This document shows positions 1 to 13,900 of a stretch of 64,000 bases of DNA, one piece after another (the first letter of the stretch is position 1; each line of letters starts with the position of its first letter). Both the position numbers and the translations under genes were made by a program. The notes under the pieces were generated by a model. It was not told where the DNA came from. It did no database searches and saw only the letters and a program-made list of their open reading frames with translations. Source of the stretch: Branchiostoma floridae (taxonomy: Eukaryota; Chordata; Leptocardii; Amphioxiformes; Branchiostomatidae); contig NC_049989.1 in the NCBI RefSeq assembly GCF_000003815.2, positions 5,519,245 to 5,583,244 on the forward strand, given 5' to 3'.

Positions 1-1274
1 TATGATAGATGTAAACATTTGTATTTTCTGTTCGTTAACATATACAAGACTTAGTACAATACTTAATTTGTATCATGATAACATTGTGTGAATATTGGAG
101 GAACCCAGCCTCTTAGAAATGTCTTTTGTTACAAGCTTACATCATATAGATAGGAAAACAAATAATTATGAAATATACACACCGTACAAAGACACAGTAC
201 ATATACATAATGAAATAAGAGAATATTTTTGAATTATGGAAGAGTTGTAGTCTACAGTTTGAGATCTAAATGTACAATATCTATATATATATTGCTGCAG
301 AATTTTGTTACTATTTTGTTTAACACTTAAATTAGATAAAGATTAAATTTGACTGTAATGTTTGTAAAATTTGAAAGAACAGGCTCATTGGTGATAGCCT
401 ACATGTACATGTATAAAAAGCTACCCATAAGGTGAAGAACAAGTAGCAAGGCACTTTGAATCATTAGGTAAACAAACACTGCCAATAGAAATGGTTCCTT
501 GGCAGGCTTTTGGGAGAAAAGAGATTAATCTCTATTATCTTCAATAGATATGCTATACATGTTACTACTGGCCACCAGAGTGTCATGGTTTCACTTGTCA
601 TGCAATGCTCCTTCCATTACTGACGGAACGATATAAAAAAAACTGTATATACTCTAAAGTAATTCACTATAGATCTGTCTGCCAATATAGTCTATTATCT
701 ATTTTTTTCTACCATGGATGAAATCTTCAATATTCAATAACAATGTGACAAGCGAGACTGGGATTCTGACGAGCTTGTCCTTATAAAATGAGGGGAAGAC
801 ATGTTTGAAAAAAAGCTTGACATTAAAATAAAAAAGAAGTACTCAACAGATCAACAGAGTTACGTTCTGTAGTATTTCATTCCATGGCACTGTTTAAAAT
901 CACAGATCTTAAAATGGACCTGGCATTAAGTCTAACAATGATGTGAACCTTCTCATTTGAGTCAAACATTGTGCCAAGAAATGTGTGGAAGGCCCCTGGA
1001 CCCTGCCAGGGGTATTTCACAAATTGTGTATTTCTAAATTAAAAATATTAATAAACATACTGTGGCTTGGTATGATGACTTGATGAGCTAAATATGATTG
1101 TTACTTAGGCTCAAGCATTATGTGGCTTTCTAGAAATGTTAATTACATAATTTGATGTCTTAGTTCTAACAGACTACATATTCAGCCTGTTCCAAAAGCA
1201 TCTGTTGGGTGAAAACCTTTAATTTTTAAGTTGCTGTCTCTCACAACAGAGTTCTGCATTTCCCTTGACTGTTG
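1..1274. other. Downstream flank of the scaffold gene, AT-rich
   Basis: No convincing ORF. It contains one copy (about 81-300) of a segment duplicated in an intron at 3821-4255, which lacks the 201-bp MITE present in the other copy. Confidence 0.6.
81..300 (+). repeat. Segmental duplicate, empty-site copy
   Basis: Near-identical to 3821-4255 from the AACCCAGCCTCTTAGAAAT region through GTAGTCTACAGTTTGAGATC, apart from an insertion in the other copy between positions equivalent to 198 and 199. Same orientation, about 3.7 kb apart. Confidence 0.85.
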
Positions 1275-1305
1275 TCAACAGAACTCTTCATTTCCTGAGA
1301 AGTCC
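1275..1305 (-). CDS. Possible alternative terminal exon of the scaffold gene
   Basis: A pyrimidine-rich acceptor (TTCCTTCTGCAG) is followed by ten in-phase codons, DFSGNEEFC and a stop, if exon 29 ends at 1789. This would replace the 46-residue low-complexity tail. It is a prediction from splice signals only. Confidence 0.3.
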
Positions 1306-1649
1306 CTGCAGAAGGAACAGAAAAGTTATGATGAATTTCTACATTCATAAAAGAAAGTGTCTCGCATGAAATAAGATTGGAAAAAAAGGTTTGAAAAAAA
1401 TATTGAAATCACTTATCTACAAATCACAAAACCTTGTAGAGATAAGTTGTTCCTTGGGAAGGACTCCGAAGGAGTGTTGAAATGGAACAAGCACAGTAAA
1501 AAAGATTCAAATTCAAAATTAGTTTTATTTCTGGCCTAGCACTGAAACTACAGTAGATACACATAATGTTATATGTAATTAATTGTCCTAGTGTACAAAG
1601 AATATAGTTATTGATTGTTCCATTTGTATTGTTCTTGTTAGCAGGGACA

Positions 1650-1925
1650 TTACATAGCCACAGGCTGGTTGAATAGTCCTGCCTGTGCTGTTACAACCTG
1701 AGTTCTGTATCTGTATCTGTATCTATGATGATAGCCGGTATAACCACCCTTCGGCATAACACACCAGAACCGACAGATAACTACTGACCCTGCCTCCATG
1801 TCATCCCCCATGTACTGCAGCAGCTGTGGAGCCTGTTCTATCACCACATTCAGCAGCTGGTCCAGATAAGCCTTCTGCTCCGAACTCTCGCGGACATTCT
1901 CCTTCAGGGCGGCCAGGATGGTGTC
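1650..1925 (-). CDS. Scaffold last exon: Rab11-FIP RBD-like helix and C-terminus
   Basis: Encodes residues 1342-1432 if read to the TAA. The segment KAYLDQLLNVVIEQAPQLLQ matches the Rab11-FIP Rab-binding pattern Y-[IL]-D-x-L-L-x-x-[VI]-[IM]-E-x-x-P-x-[IL]-L, follows a coiled coil and lies near the C-terminus, as in FIP1-5. After the helix the reading continues through a Tyr-Arg repeat (RYRYRYR) made by a TATCTG microsatellite, so the tail may be intron read-through. A GTCAGT donor at 1788 could instead splice to a short exon at 1305-1275 ending EEFC. A minus-strand AATAAA lies at 1525-1530. Confidence 0.68.
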   Translation of the reverse strand, partial: DTILAALKENVRESSEQKAYLDQLLNVVIEQAPQLLQYMGDDMEAGSVVICRFWCVMPKGGYTGYHHRYRYRYRTQVVTAQAGLFNQPVAM

Positions 1926-4900
1926 CTGGACAACAAATTTAGGAGATGTACTGACAGGTTAACTTCTAAAGTGTGTTAGACAAGAAAGAATAAAATGACA
2001 AGAGTGTAATATTGTAAAAAGATGAGAACAAAATATTTTTCCTGTAAAATATGTCATTTCAACTAAAAGTGGTTCTTCTATGTTTTGTAAATTTGTGACT
2101 TTATCAACAGGTGCTTCTTTCCCCGTTTTTCTCAATATGCCTAATTCCCTGCTTGTATAGGTCATGCTGCTGACCTTTTTAAACTTTCTATTTCAAAGTT
2201 TGTGTTAACAGATGTACACTCACTGTACCTTGTTAGAATCTTTTAGAGTCTCCCAAATTGGTGGCTCATCCCCTTTTCTTCTGTGGCCTGTAAAAGAAGT
2301 AAAACTGTCATTAGAAAAAAAACAACCTTGTCTGATGTTTCAAGACTGAAATCACATGCCAACTGATTACTAACAGAATAAGCCCCTATCTATAATTCTT
2401 TTTTCAACTGATTGAAACTCAACATCTTCTGTGAGACCAATACGTTTATGAAGGTTAGACATCAAGTAAGATACTCCAAAAAGCAGTAACTCAAGCAACT
2501 GGATATGATTTTTGAAACAGTTAGATGTGTCACTGATGAAAGATATCTGAAACATCTGCCAGTGACCATTTCCAAAAAAATCATTTGCTTTTGCTTGAGT
2601 AACTGCATTTTGGCATATATGAACCTTTCTTTGTTTTTCTCCTAAGACCTGGCCTTCTTTCCTCTTCATCTTCCTCCTCCAGCATCTGTATCTCCTCTAG
2701 AGCATCATCTCTCTCCTTCTGCAGGGCCAACATTGTTGCTTCCTGTTGGGGGCCAAGGATACAATAAGATAAATGTTGTTCTTGATTCTTTTAAATTTAA
2801 TATCCAGAATACATAATGCATGTAGGTAGGTTGATTGCTGTGTGTAGAGAAAAGGTTTAGGACTGTCCATCTTTTTATCTGTGTTAAAATTAGAGCATAA
2901 CTGGTAACTTGGTAGAAATGCCTACACATACAGTTGTACCTAAACAACTTCACAGCTCTAAATTCTACATCCAAAAAAGAACAATGAATGTATTATCATT
3001 TCAAAACTACAAGATCCAATAATATCACCCCAGAACCAAAGTTTTGAATATTTTCACTTCATTTTTACATCGAAGAGTGAAATTTATCATCAGAATTGTA
3101 GATGTACACAGAATCTGCTACAGAAACAGACAGAAGACTGACCCTTGCCCTGAGCTCCCCCTCCAGCTTAGTGACATGGTTCTCCTGCTGGGCCAGCTCT
3201 CTCTTCAGCCTCTTCACTTCCTGTAACTGTCAGAACAACAAAGTTTACAATCACAGGGGAAAGCTGCTCAACAAAAGGCAATAAACAACAATAAGTTTTA
3301 ACAAACACATGGGAAAGCTACAACTATAAGAGCATCAAAGTTTACAATCACAAGGCAATAAACAACAATAAATGTATTTCTACAATACCCCAGTCTAGAA
3401 TAATGAGTGTTTCAATTTAAAAACTGAAATCTACAAGATAATGCTGCCCATTTCTTGTACCAAATTTTAGTTTCTTAAACAAATAACACTATAAGCCATA
3501 TATCTACATTGTAGTGGAATATATGTTACTTTCTATACATATATATATATATATAACAACAAACTGCAAGTTGTCAAAAGTACAGGGTATCAAAATGCCA
3601 TCACATCTACCTACAAAATTTCCCTATGACAAGAGTAAGGCATACAAACAAAAGCCCACCTGATCATGCATGTGGTCCAGTCCATTAGTGACAGGGGTGG
3701 GGGCAGGTGTGGGGAGGGGGATCTCCTTGTGCTGTAACTCCTCGATCTTGTCACGTAGGTCCTTCCACGTCCTCTCAGACACCTCCAGCTACAAATGTTG
3801 GTGAAGATAAAATATCATCAAACATTGTGTGAAGAAACATATCTATTGGAGGAACCCAGCCTCTTAGAAATATCTTTTGTTACAAGCTTGCATCATATAG
3901 ATAGGAAAACAAATAATTATGAAATATACACACCGTACAAAGACACAATACTGTAATTCCTGATTTTTTCGCTGTACTTTTATGTTCACGGTTTTCACTA
4001 TGACGACTATAACGTGAACTTATCATTACAGATAACAAATAATTCACAGCCTTTTTTTAAGCGCATATGCTGCCATCGTGAACATTTAGTTCAGAGTTTA
4101 ATTTTCTTAGACCGTGAAAGTTTGGTACCGAGAAGACAAAGTGAATTACAGTACATATACATAATGAAATAAGAGAATTTTTTGAATTATGGAAGAGTTG
4201 TAGTCTACAGTTTGAGATCTAAAAGTACAATATCTATATACAGTATATATTGCTGCAAAACCTACATATCAATTTGTTACTGGAGACATTTTTTAAAAGC
4301 TGTTATTGAAACACTTAGCAAAACACGATTGACTTATTAGTTATGAAACACATGTGTGCTTGATTCTTAACAAACTTGTTGTCCTGATTACAACCAAAAG
4401 TTGTTGGATAATACACTTTCAAGATGCTATTTACCCTCTACTCTACTCTGTTGATGAAATTTCAACTACAAAGAAAGCAAATGCATAATGTTAACCTTCA
4501 CATGGTCTAGCCTAACAAACTTCTGCTCTGTTCAGTCTTACATAAACACCTTATATCTATGGTTACTAGTCTCTTCAGCTCTGTCAAGCCAGTTGTGACA
4601 TTATATAATTGAACACCACAAGGTGTCTGCTGCTTTACCAGTAACCATTGTGTTGGCTGTCTGGTCGAGGTCATTGACCTCATTTGTTTGAAGAAGAAGA
4701 AGAAGAAACAGAGCAGAAACAATATGTTTCCTGTCCGTGAAGGTAAACATAGTTGCCTTCACTTCAGTCTGTGAATGACGTACCTTTTTTCTCAGAGTTT
4801 CAGCTGTTTCCTCTGAGGTCTGCTTTTCCAACAAAACCTCTTGCTCTCTGTCCTTCAACCTGTAACAGCCAGTACAGATGTTATACTCAGGATGAAGAGG

Positions 4901-7900
4901 TCTAATAGTTAAACAAATCAGCTTTATATGATTAGCGGAGATGTTGCCAATAATTAACAATAATCCGCAAAACAATTGACCACTTATTCTGCAAATGAGA
5001 AAAGGCAATACTTACAGATTTTATTTGCATGGCAAAAGAGAAACAAGACAATCTGATAATAATATTAGTCTGTATCATTCAAGCTGTCAGGGATGATTTG
5101 GTCTTCTCCACCGACCAGCGGAAGAGCTGCTTAGAAGCTTGACTTAGCCAGACAAGAGATAATATTGACAAAATCTTACACCCCTGCAACTGTGGTTGAA
5201 ACTTTGTAGTGAGACCTACCTTTCTACTTCCTGTCTCATCCTGGAGTTCTCCTCCTGTTGCTCCTGTAATTCTGCCATCACCATGGTGATATCATCCTTC
5301 AGGCGAGACAGCTCCCCCTCAACCTGAACCAATAAGAAAAAAAAATTCATCAGACCTTTCTTCTTGAATGTGTTTGTGTACGTTGCACAAAAGTATGAGT
5401 CAAATAGCATGAGTGGTTCTGTGGTTCATATCCTGCTGCTGCCCTAAAAGACTATATTTGAATTGTGGCTATGGCTACCTGATTAATGAATACATCATTA
5501 GCTTGACAGTTCTTTGTTAATTACTGCCTATTTCTGCAGTAACTGTTGTATGGAGCTAGCCTTGGTGCTGAACTCTTGGTTCATCTAGTTTACAGTCGTC
5601 AGGACGGGATGTTAAGCCATGATACACTGTTCATTGTCCTCAAAACTGCTAATACAACTGTTACTGTAACTCATAAAAGTTAGTAAGCATGCAAATTAGT
5701 TTAAACAGTGTTAGCCAATGATTCCAGTTGGCCATCAATGGCACATCTCAAGGTTTCCTGTCCCTTACCCTGTCCAGCTCCTCCTGTTTGTTGTCCTGTG
5801 GTACTTTCCTGAGTACGACGACCTCCGCAGGTTGTTTGGTACCCAGCAGAGACCCCAGCATGGACTGATCCACGCTCCTGATGTCTTCACCATTGATCTC
5901 AAGCAACCTGCACAAACACAACACATACACAAAGGCTTCAAAATGACACCTCAGAGATGACGGTATTATACCGGTTTCGACTTTATTCATCTTTCTCAAG
6001 AATCAATGGCCGACAGGCTGAATAAAGGTTCAGAAACTTGAACTATGTGGCTCCAGATGTCTCACTGAGGGATGACTGGGTGCGATAGATGTTGGTTAGC
6101 TGAGGGATGAGTCAACTCTACTATATACTACATACGCAAATGCTTCTTCCATTGAAATGGCATGGCCCATCATTCACTATCATTCAAGCATATAACAATG
6201 ATTTTATTGGAAATTTAGGCCTGTCGAGCTAATTGCAAGCGAACAAAATCAAATACTAAGTTATAAATGAACTAAGTAATCTAAATTCTAACATACTAAA
6301 ACTAAGTGATTGAATGTACACTCATCCAAACATACAATCACTAGGCCTAGATCACTAAAAGAAGCTAAGGTATTGGACAGAACTACTGAGAAAGAAATAA
6401 AGGAGGCAATCAAAATTTGTTCACACTAAATTTGTATTTGGTTACCATGCTAACCAAGAGGAAGAACTTGACGAAGTATATGTAAGAAAGTCAACTAACC
6501 TGTCTCCTTCCATTAACCCACAATCTTTCCCTACGGACAGGACTTTCAGCATCTTGTTCTTGTCTGGAGAAGCTGTGAAGCCATAACCACCTGGACCAGG
6601 GGTCAGGGTCAGGGTCAGGATGGCCGTGGTTATGTCAGGGGAGACCAGAGGATACAGGGACACTTTTTCTTCTGACTTTTGCTGAAGATGAGAAAAAGTC
6701 ACATGGAAACAAAAAAGGTAAGAGATATGTAGTATATAGAGTGACTGCAGCAGTAGAGAGAGACTGCAGCAATAGAGATGTTTTGCTAAAAGAGTTATCC
6801 TTTAAATAATTGTAAATATATTGTAATGAAACCACAGTAAAGTGTACCTGGAAGCCAGTGTAGACAAGTACACATACAAGCTTTGAAAAACTCTTTATTT
6901 CCTCTGTGCATCAAAAGTAACAAATTTCTAGATGAAGAGAATACAATTCCCATAGCCCTGTCCATCTCCGTGGGTGGGGCTACAACATACAGGGCTGGTC
7001 TATCCCTCCAAGAACCTACATTTTTCTGTAATTCCAGTTTTGCCTCCTCCACCTCCTCCAGTAGGTCTGCCTGTCTCTGCTGCAAACTCAGCAGAGTCGT
7101 CTCCTCCATGGCAAGTTTGTACTCCAGCTCTGCATGCTGGATACTCGCATCTATGGTGCTGTGGGAACAACAACATAACTGTGAAAATCATTCCTTGTTC
7201 TTAAACATATGTCTACAGGTACCTGAGTAATATGTTATTAGCCTATTCCACAGATGGTAAAACAGATTAACAGACACTGACACTGTCAAGATATACCATT
7301 TACAACTACCTTGTTCCTACGTACTGTAACATCTACTTAGAATTATATAAAAAAAGCCAGTGATTTCTTATCATTTCTGCAGTAACTGTTGTATGGAGCT
7401 ATCCTTGGTGCTGAACTCTTGGTTAAGCTGGTTTACAGTGTTTGTGTCCCTGTCTGTGTGCCATTCTCTGCCGGGGCCTTGCTTTTCCTTGCCTTTTCTT
7501 TGCATATAAATGTAGATATAACTGTCACTGCTAGGCTTTGCCAATGTTGTAACTGCTGGATGAAGCCATCCTTGGAGCTGAACATTTTGAACATGTGCCT
7601 CTGGTATGTACCTTGTCTTCTTAATTTCAAACAAACAAAACATTAAAATTACCTGTTACTGCTAGGCTCAAGCCTGGCCCATACCTGCTGTAGCTGTTAA
7701 ACAGACCTGTCCTTGGTGCTGATTTCTTGAAAAAGTGTTTCCACCATGTCTATGAACCACACAGTCTACACCTTGCCTTAGTTTTGAACAATGAAATATA
7801 GATCTTTCCTGATACTGCTAGGTTCCTGTTGTGGTTGTTGGGTTATGCTGTCCTTGGTGCTGATCTTGACTAGCCTAGTCATTCTATCAGTAAACCACAC

Positions 7901-10900
7901 AGTCTGTGCCTTGCTTAAGTTTTGAACAATGAAATATAGATCTTACCTTTTACCGCTATTTTCGTGTTGTGGTTGTTGGGTTGTAGACTCATTGATCTTA
8001 ACTAGTCTAAGCCTCCATCTCTGAACAACACACATTCTGTGCCTTGCTTTACTTTCAAACAGTGGGATATCAATCTTACGTGTTACTGCTAGGCTCCAGC
8101 CTGGCCTGTTCCTGCTGTAGTTGCTGGATGGCACTCTCCTTGGTGCTGATCTCCTGGCTGATCTGGTCCAGCTGAGCCTGTAGTGACTCCAGCACTTCAG
8201 CATAGTTACCTGGGCAGACAGGGAGATGACCTACCATTTCAGTTTATCCTAAGATCATCCTGGCACATTTGCATATGTTTACAATGTTTGGTTGATTTTT
8301 CATTTCCCTTGCATCAATACCAGTTGACAATATAAACTACTATTTTTTTTTCATTCTCCTGTCAATTCGACTGATGAGCAGGCAGACAGGCATTTACTGG
8401 TGGGTTCAGCAACCTGTTTGCCTGACCAGCACACGACTTTTTATGTTGAAGGTCTACTATATGTTAATGATAATATTAAATGTACTAACAATTCATAACT
8501 GGAACATCACAATTGAGAACTATGATTTGTCTTCAAAGTATGGCCTATGAATGATACATGTACCTGGAATTCAGTTTTCAGTTCAGTTTATTAGCTCATT
8601 AAAATTTACCATCAAAGTCACAATAGAGGGGGAGACAAACCAGGTGACTGCTCATTTCTACATGTTATCTCCCCAAGAATGTAAAGTTTAATGTAGATAA
8701 GACAAAGTAAGTTACAATAGTAGATACACAATGTTCTTCCAGTATACCTTGTATCTTTGCCTCTGTAGTGCTGTGTCTTCTGTGTCTGTCTGCTTCTAAC
8801 TTCTGCACTAAGTTGGCCTCCTGTTGTCTGTAGCCATCCTGTAGTTCTGACAGGGTCTTTTGTAGACTGGCACACTGCAATGACACAACACTGGGCATTT
8901 AAAGACCTCAACTATGTCCAGCAAAGTAAAGAAGCAAATGCCAATGACTTGAGCATGTTTAAGAGTAGTATCTGATACCCAATCAACAACTAGTTGGGCA
9001 GGCTTGGCTGTACGTATTCCAGATCAACAACACAGTACCAAAAACAAGCTTGACAACCTCTGACCTGTCTGTCTCTCTCCTGAAGTTGTTCACTGGTATT
9101 TTGTAAGGTGGTGATGGTGACTTCCTTCTTCTCAAGCTGCTCCTTAAGTTCAGCTACCTGTCTTTGAAGGTCAGCTAGGGTCACAGCCTGCTTATCGACC
9201 TCTGACCCCGGGGGCGTGGTCAGAGCCTGCTCTATACTGGCCATCTGTGGGTGAATCAACAAGTGGTGTAACCATGAGATTTTTTTCTACTATGCTTTGA
9301 GCAAGGTCAACCAATATTTTCCACATATGACATGGGACAAATTCTGCAGTATTTCAAGTTAGAGGGGCAAAACTACCACTAAAGATGGTCTACCTATACT
9401 ATTATAGTATAATACCAGGGTGCCAGGCTAGCCTCTTTTTGGGGCAACGACCCTGGAAAATACTTCTCCAGCTAATTGAACTTTAGTAGTGTGTATGTCA
9501 TTTAAATTTTTGTCAAAACTAGAAAACTTGTCTAAAAGCCTACCTCTGCCTCCACCTTGTTGAGTTTCTCCATGTCCACTGCCTTGGAGTCCGACCCTGA
9601 GGATGTGATGCTTCCCTGGATCACACACACAGACACAGGGAAAGTCAACATCAGCTTAACAATCCAGTCTTACTCACTCAACCAAAAATGAAACAATCGA
9701 ATGATTTTCCCCTGGGATTTGAGGTACATGTATGTTACATACAGTATGAGAAGTGACAGAGAGCATTTTTGTGTTCATCGGTATTTTGATTAAGCTGATA
9801 TATATCAGGGATTGCTGGGGGTTACTGCTATACACATGTCCTTTATGGTTTGAATTCTAATAGAATAATATATCTGACTCACTGCTGATGTGTTGGAATA
9901 CGTTGATGTCTGAGAGAGTAGAGAAGAGTTCCTTCTGATGACACTGAAAATATAAGGAAATTTCACACACTCATGAGTCTGAGATGAGTTATTTTATATC
10001 AATAAACATCCATCCAAATAACATCATATATCTACATAACAGTTATCACATAAAGATTAAAAACAGATGGTTGGAACTGACTGGTCATTATAGATCCTGA
10101 AGAAAGTGACAGTGGTAGTTATATCTCCAAGCAGATCCTATGGTAGCATAAGATAGTATCAAAAGCTGGCAGAGGAGTGAAGCCAGCCTAGGAGTGTGTT
10201 TGGCTACCAGAGATCTGCCATCACAGAAACAGGGTGGAGCATTTCTATTCAACAATGGTGTTGCTGCCCCTCCCCTGTGGCCATATTAACAGCTACATGG
10301 ATATCCGTGGTGCTAATAATTTTTATGACCAAAATATATCTTTATTGGGACAAGTTCATAGACACCCATACAAGCAGTAGAGGCCCACCTAGCTATGGGC
10401 CCATCCATCTGCTCCTCCCTGCTCTCCTTGTCACACACAACAAAACAGGTGCAGCTGATCTGTCCCAGACAGTCACTCTCCTCCAACTCACGGATCCCTG
10501 ATGCAGAAACAACATCAGAGGGGGAAGCAACCTACAAATCTGACTCCTTTTCAATAATAGAAGGTTTATGTGCAAGTTCATGTTCAAAAGCTAATGGCAA
10601 GTACATGAAAGATACACAGGAGACATAGACGTGACAATGGACAGTGATAACCATTATTATAACCAGAAATTACTCAAATCTCAATGTTTGCTATATTCAG
10701 ACAAAATGAGTTTGGCATCTTTTTCCATGATTTGTGGGTTTTGTGATTTTTAGAGGAAAGTGGCTTTCTGTTAATCTGTGAACATGGGAAAGTTAGAATT
10801 AATGTTACAAGAATCCATTTCTGATAGATTTATGGCGGATGAGTAAATGTTTTACAAATAAACTGATTTGAAGCTGATTATGATTTGTTACCTCCTTCTT

Positions 10901-13900
10901 TGTCTATTTCCATCATACAGAACAAGTCCAGGTCCACGTTCTTCAGCCCAAACTTCCGTAACGTGAGCCGCATCACATCCAGGTATGCGGAATTCTGGGA
11001 TACCTTGAAGCTCTTCCCACGAGACTTGTGGCCAGTAATTCTGCAGATAACCTGCCAAATAAGGAATAAGGATGCTGGGTTACAAGATGTGATGTACGTG
11101 ATAACTTAATAAAGGTAGTTTAGTAATTTTTTAGTAATTTTGAATTTGTTTAAAAATTAGCTTGATTTCGAAGTTTTTTGTATTTTCTGTTCTGTTCTTT
11201 TTATAGGATTATTGTTGTGACGAGTTTCTGTAATTAATGACTTTGAATTGTTATTGCTTAACTTATGTTGAGTTAAACACAGTCATGTATGTTTGATTAG
11301 TTACGTTTTATAATATATTATGTTTACGATTATTGTTATGTTTATGTTGATTGATTTGGGCTCCCTTGAAAATCAGTTTTTCAAAACTGTAGGGACTACC
11401 CTAAAAGATTAATGAATAAATGAAAGTAATCATATAATGTCACATATAGATGTAGGGAGGCACAACAACAGAACATAATGTGCATGTGAAAGCCCCAGGC
11501 AATCAAAATAGCTGGTGAATAATCAGTGGCAAAGTCAACTGTCAACAACAACTGGATACTATTTAACCAATGACCAGCCTGGTACCTAAGTTGCAATGTG
11601 TTATCAAGTTGAGGAGCTGTTGTTTGTACTTACAACATGACATCTATTGGATGTTTAGTCAATGTTGCATCAAAATTTTGTCTGTTGCAAACAATATCTT
11701 TTCTCACACAACAGTTTGAAAACAATAGAAGGGATATCAATTCCCTACATCTGCAAACGCAACCTTAAATGATACATTCTGCTTAAGAGTTGATGCAGGC
11801 TACGATGCCTTACCTTGATGGATTGTCCAGAGTCCCATCTCCGTAGCTCGAAGCGGTGACTGGTGAAGCTGGGCCAAGCCCTCTGCACTGCTATTGGCCA
11901 CTCTGTCCTGACTAGCCTGCGCTCACGACCTGCACACGGTAGTTCAAACCAACAGTTATCAAGAAAGCAAAAATTTGCATTATCTTATTTGTAATAGTGA
12001 ATGCTTGACCATGTCAATTGAGTTCCAAATTCTATTTGCATCCTTATGAGTAAATCACATTACCCATCGGAAAAGAAATTCTATCAGGAAAACAGACTTT
12101 GTGATTTGAATTTTGTTATCTTTCCCTTTAAGAAAGGAAGAGTGCATCTTAACAAAAAAAACAACTAATTTTTCCTGATCGCCTCATCTATTTCTTATTC
12201 ATTCATTCATCTTTTTATCTATTTAGTTTTACCACATTTTCACCATCTCAAGATGTCAACCCCGAGACTAGACTGTAAGGTTTGAACCACTCACACCAGG
12301 AAGGACCCCTACTCTTTTCGACAAGTGGTAGGTTCTTTAACGTGCTCGAGGTGTGGCTCTTTGATAAAAAGAGAAAGGTAGGTGTTGATTCTGTCACCTT
12401 CTGTCCCAGACTGCATGGCCACCTGCATGATACAGTAGAGTCTGGGGTCCTCTGCCAGGTCCAGGGACTCCATACACTGCTGTACCAGCTCAGCTGCTGT
12501 GGTGCCCTCCAGCACCTGGTACGTACTGCAGTAGAAGGTGCCTGGAAACAAAGGGCAGACAAACTCTGACTGGATAGTAGTTACAGGCTACTATTTTCTA
12601 TAGCATGTACATATTTCTATTGATCATGTCACATCAACTACTGTAAATGCAGAAACTTTCGCAGTGGTTTAATGTTCGCAGTGGCCACTTCACCACAAAC
12701 TTAAAACCACCATGAGCATTTTTCCATGACAGTAAGAGACTACAGTGCATGGTGTTACCGTGAACTTAAAACCACAGCGAAAAGTTCTTTTTCTCGCTAC
12801 CGCAAAATTAAATCCCCGCGAACTTAAATACATTTACAGTATTTTCTATAGCATGTACATGAAACATTTCTACTGATCATGTCACATCACATAATTGTTT
12901 GAGGATAGATTTTAGGACTTGTATCATATAATGTCTTACCAGGCTCCAAGACGTCGTTCCAGACCTGCACAGAGTTGCCGTCTGGTCTGCCATCTCTCTT
13001 GCTGAACAGGGACTTGGGAGACACTGCTTCCTTCAGTCTGGAGAGCCTAATATTACACAAATCATGAAAATTAACACCCAAACAGATAATGCGTCATATG
13101 AAAACATGCATGTAGTTATAGCTTCTTCCTGAACTCTTGACAAAATGAGACAGTCATGTGCATGACATTGTATATTAGATGCTCACACACTAGTAGAGCG
13201 ATAAATCTTAGGGACGTCCAGAAGTCAATCACAAAAATGGGGTTACAAAATGAAAAAAAGTGAACAACAGCAGGATCAAAAGCATAAAAAAGGAACTTTG
13301 TACAACTATACTCACATTGCCAGCATTCTGGTATGAAAAATACACCTGGAATTTTTTTACGATGTCCAACACCTGGCTTGTTCTTTAATTACCGATAGTC
13401 TAAAAATCCTTAACTCTTGCCTGAGGTTTGCTACCACACTATAGAACTCCGATTTTGTCATGAATAACCGTTGGTGTGACTTTCTTGATGCATTCCAGGA
13501 GAAAGCCAACCACCTGTTACCAACAAACTTGGAACGAACCACTCGCAGAACTTCATGGGGGGCATTTCAATAGAACTTACTCAAACTTTATGACAACTTC
13601 AAACTTCTAGAATGTAAGCAAGTAAAATCAAATAACTGCTTAATCAGGTAATTAATTCAGACAGATTGAATCATATTTCCCAAACTACTTACGAAGTAAC
13701 TGGTTTACTACTAGATAGTACATGTAGAAGGCCTGGTAGCTTGTAGAGGGACAATAATCAAACTGTGACCAATTCATGTTTCACACCCACACCGACACTT
13801 TACATCTGTAGCGAGCAACTGATCAAGTAGCAACTTCCTGTTTCTATATTTGGGTATGACATTATACAACTGTTGGACAAGAAATACATGCAAATGTACC

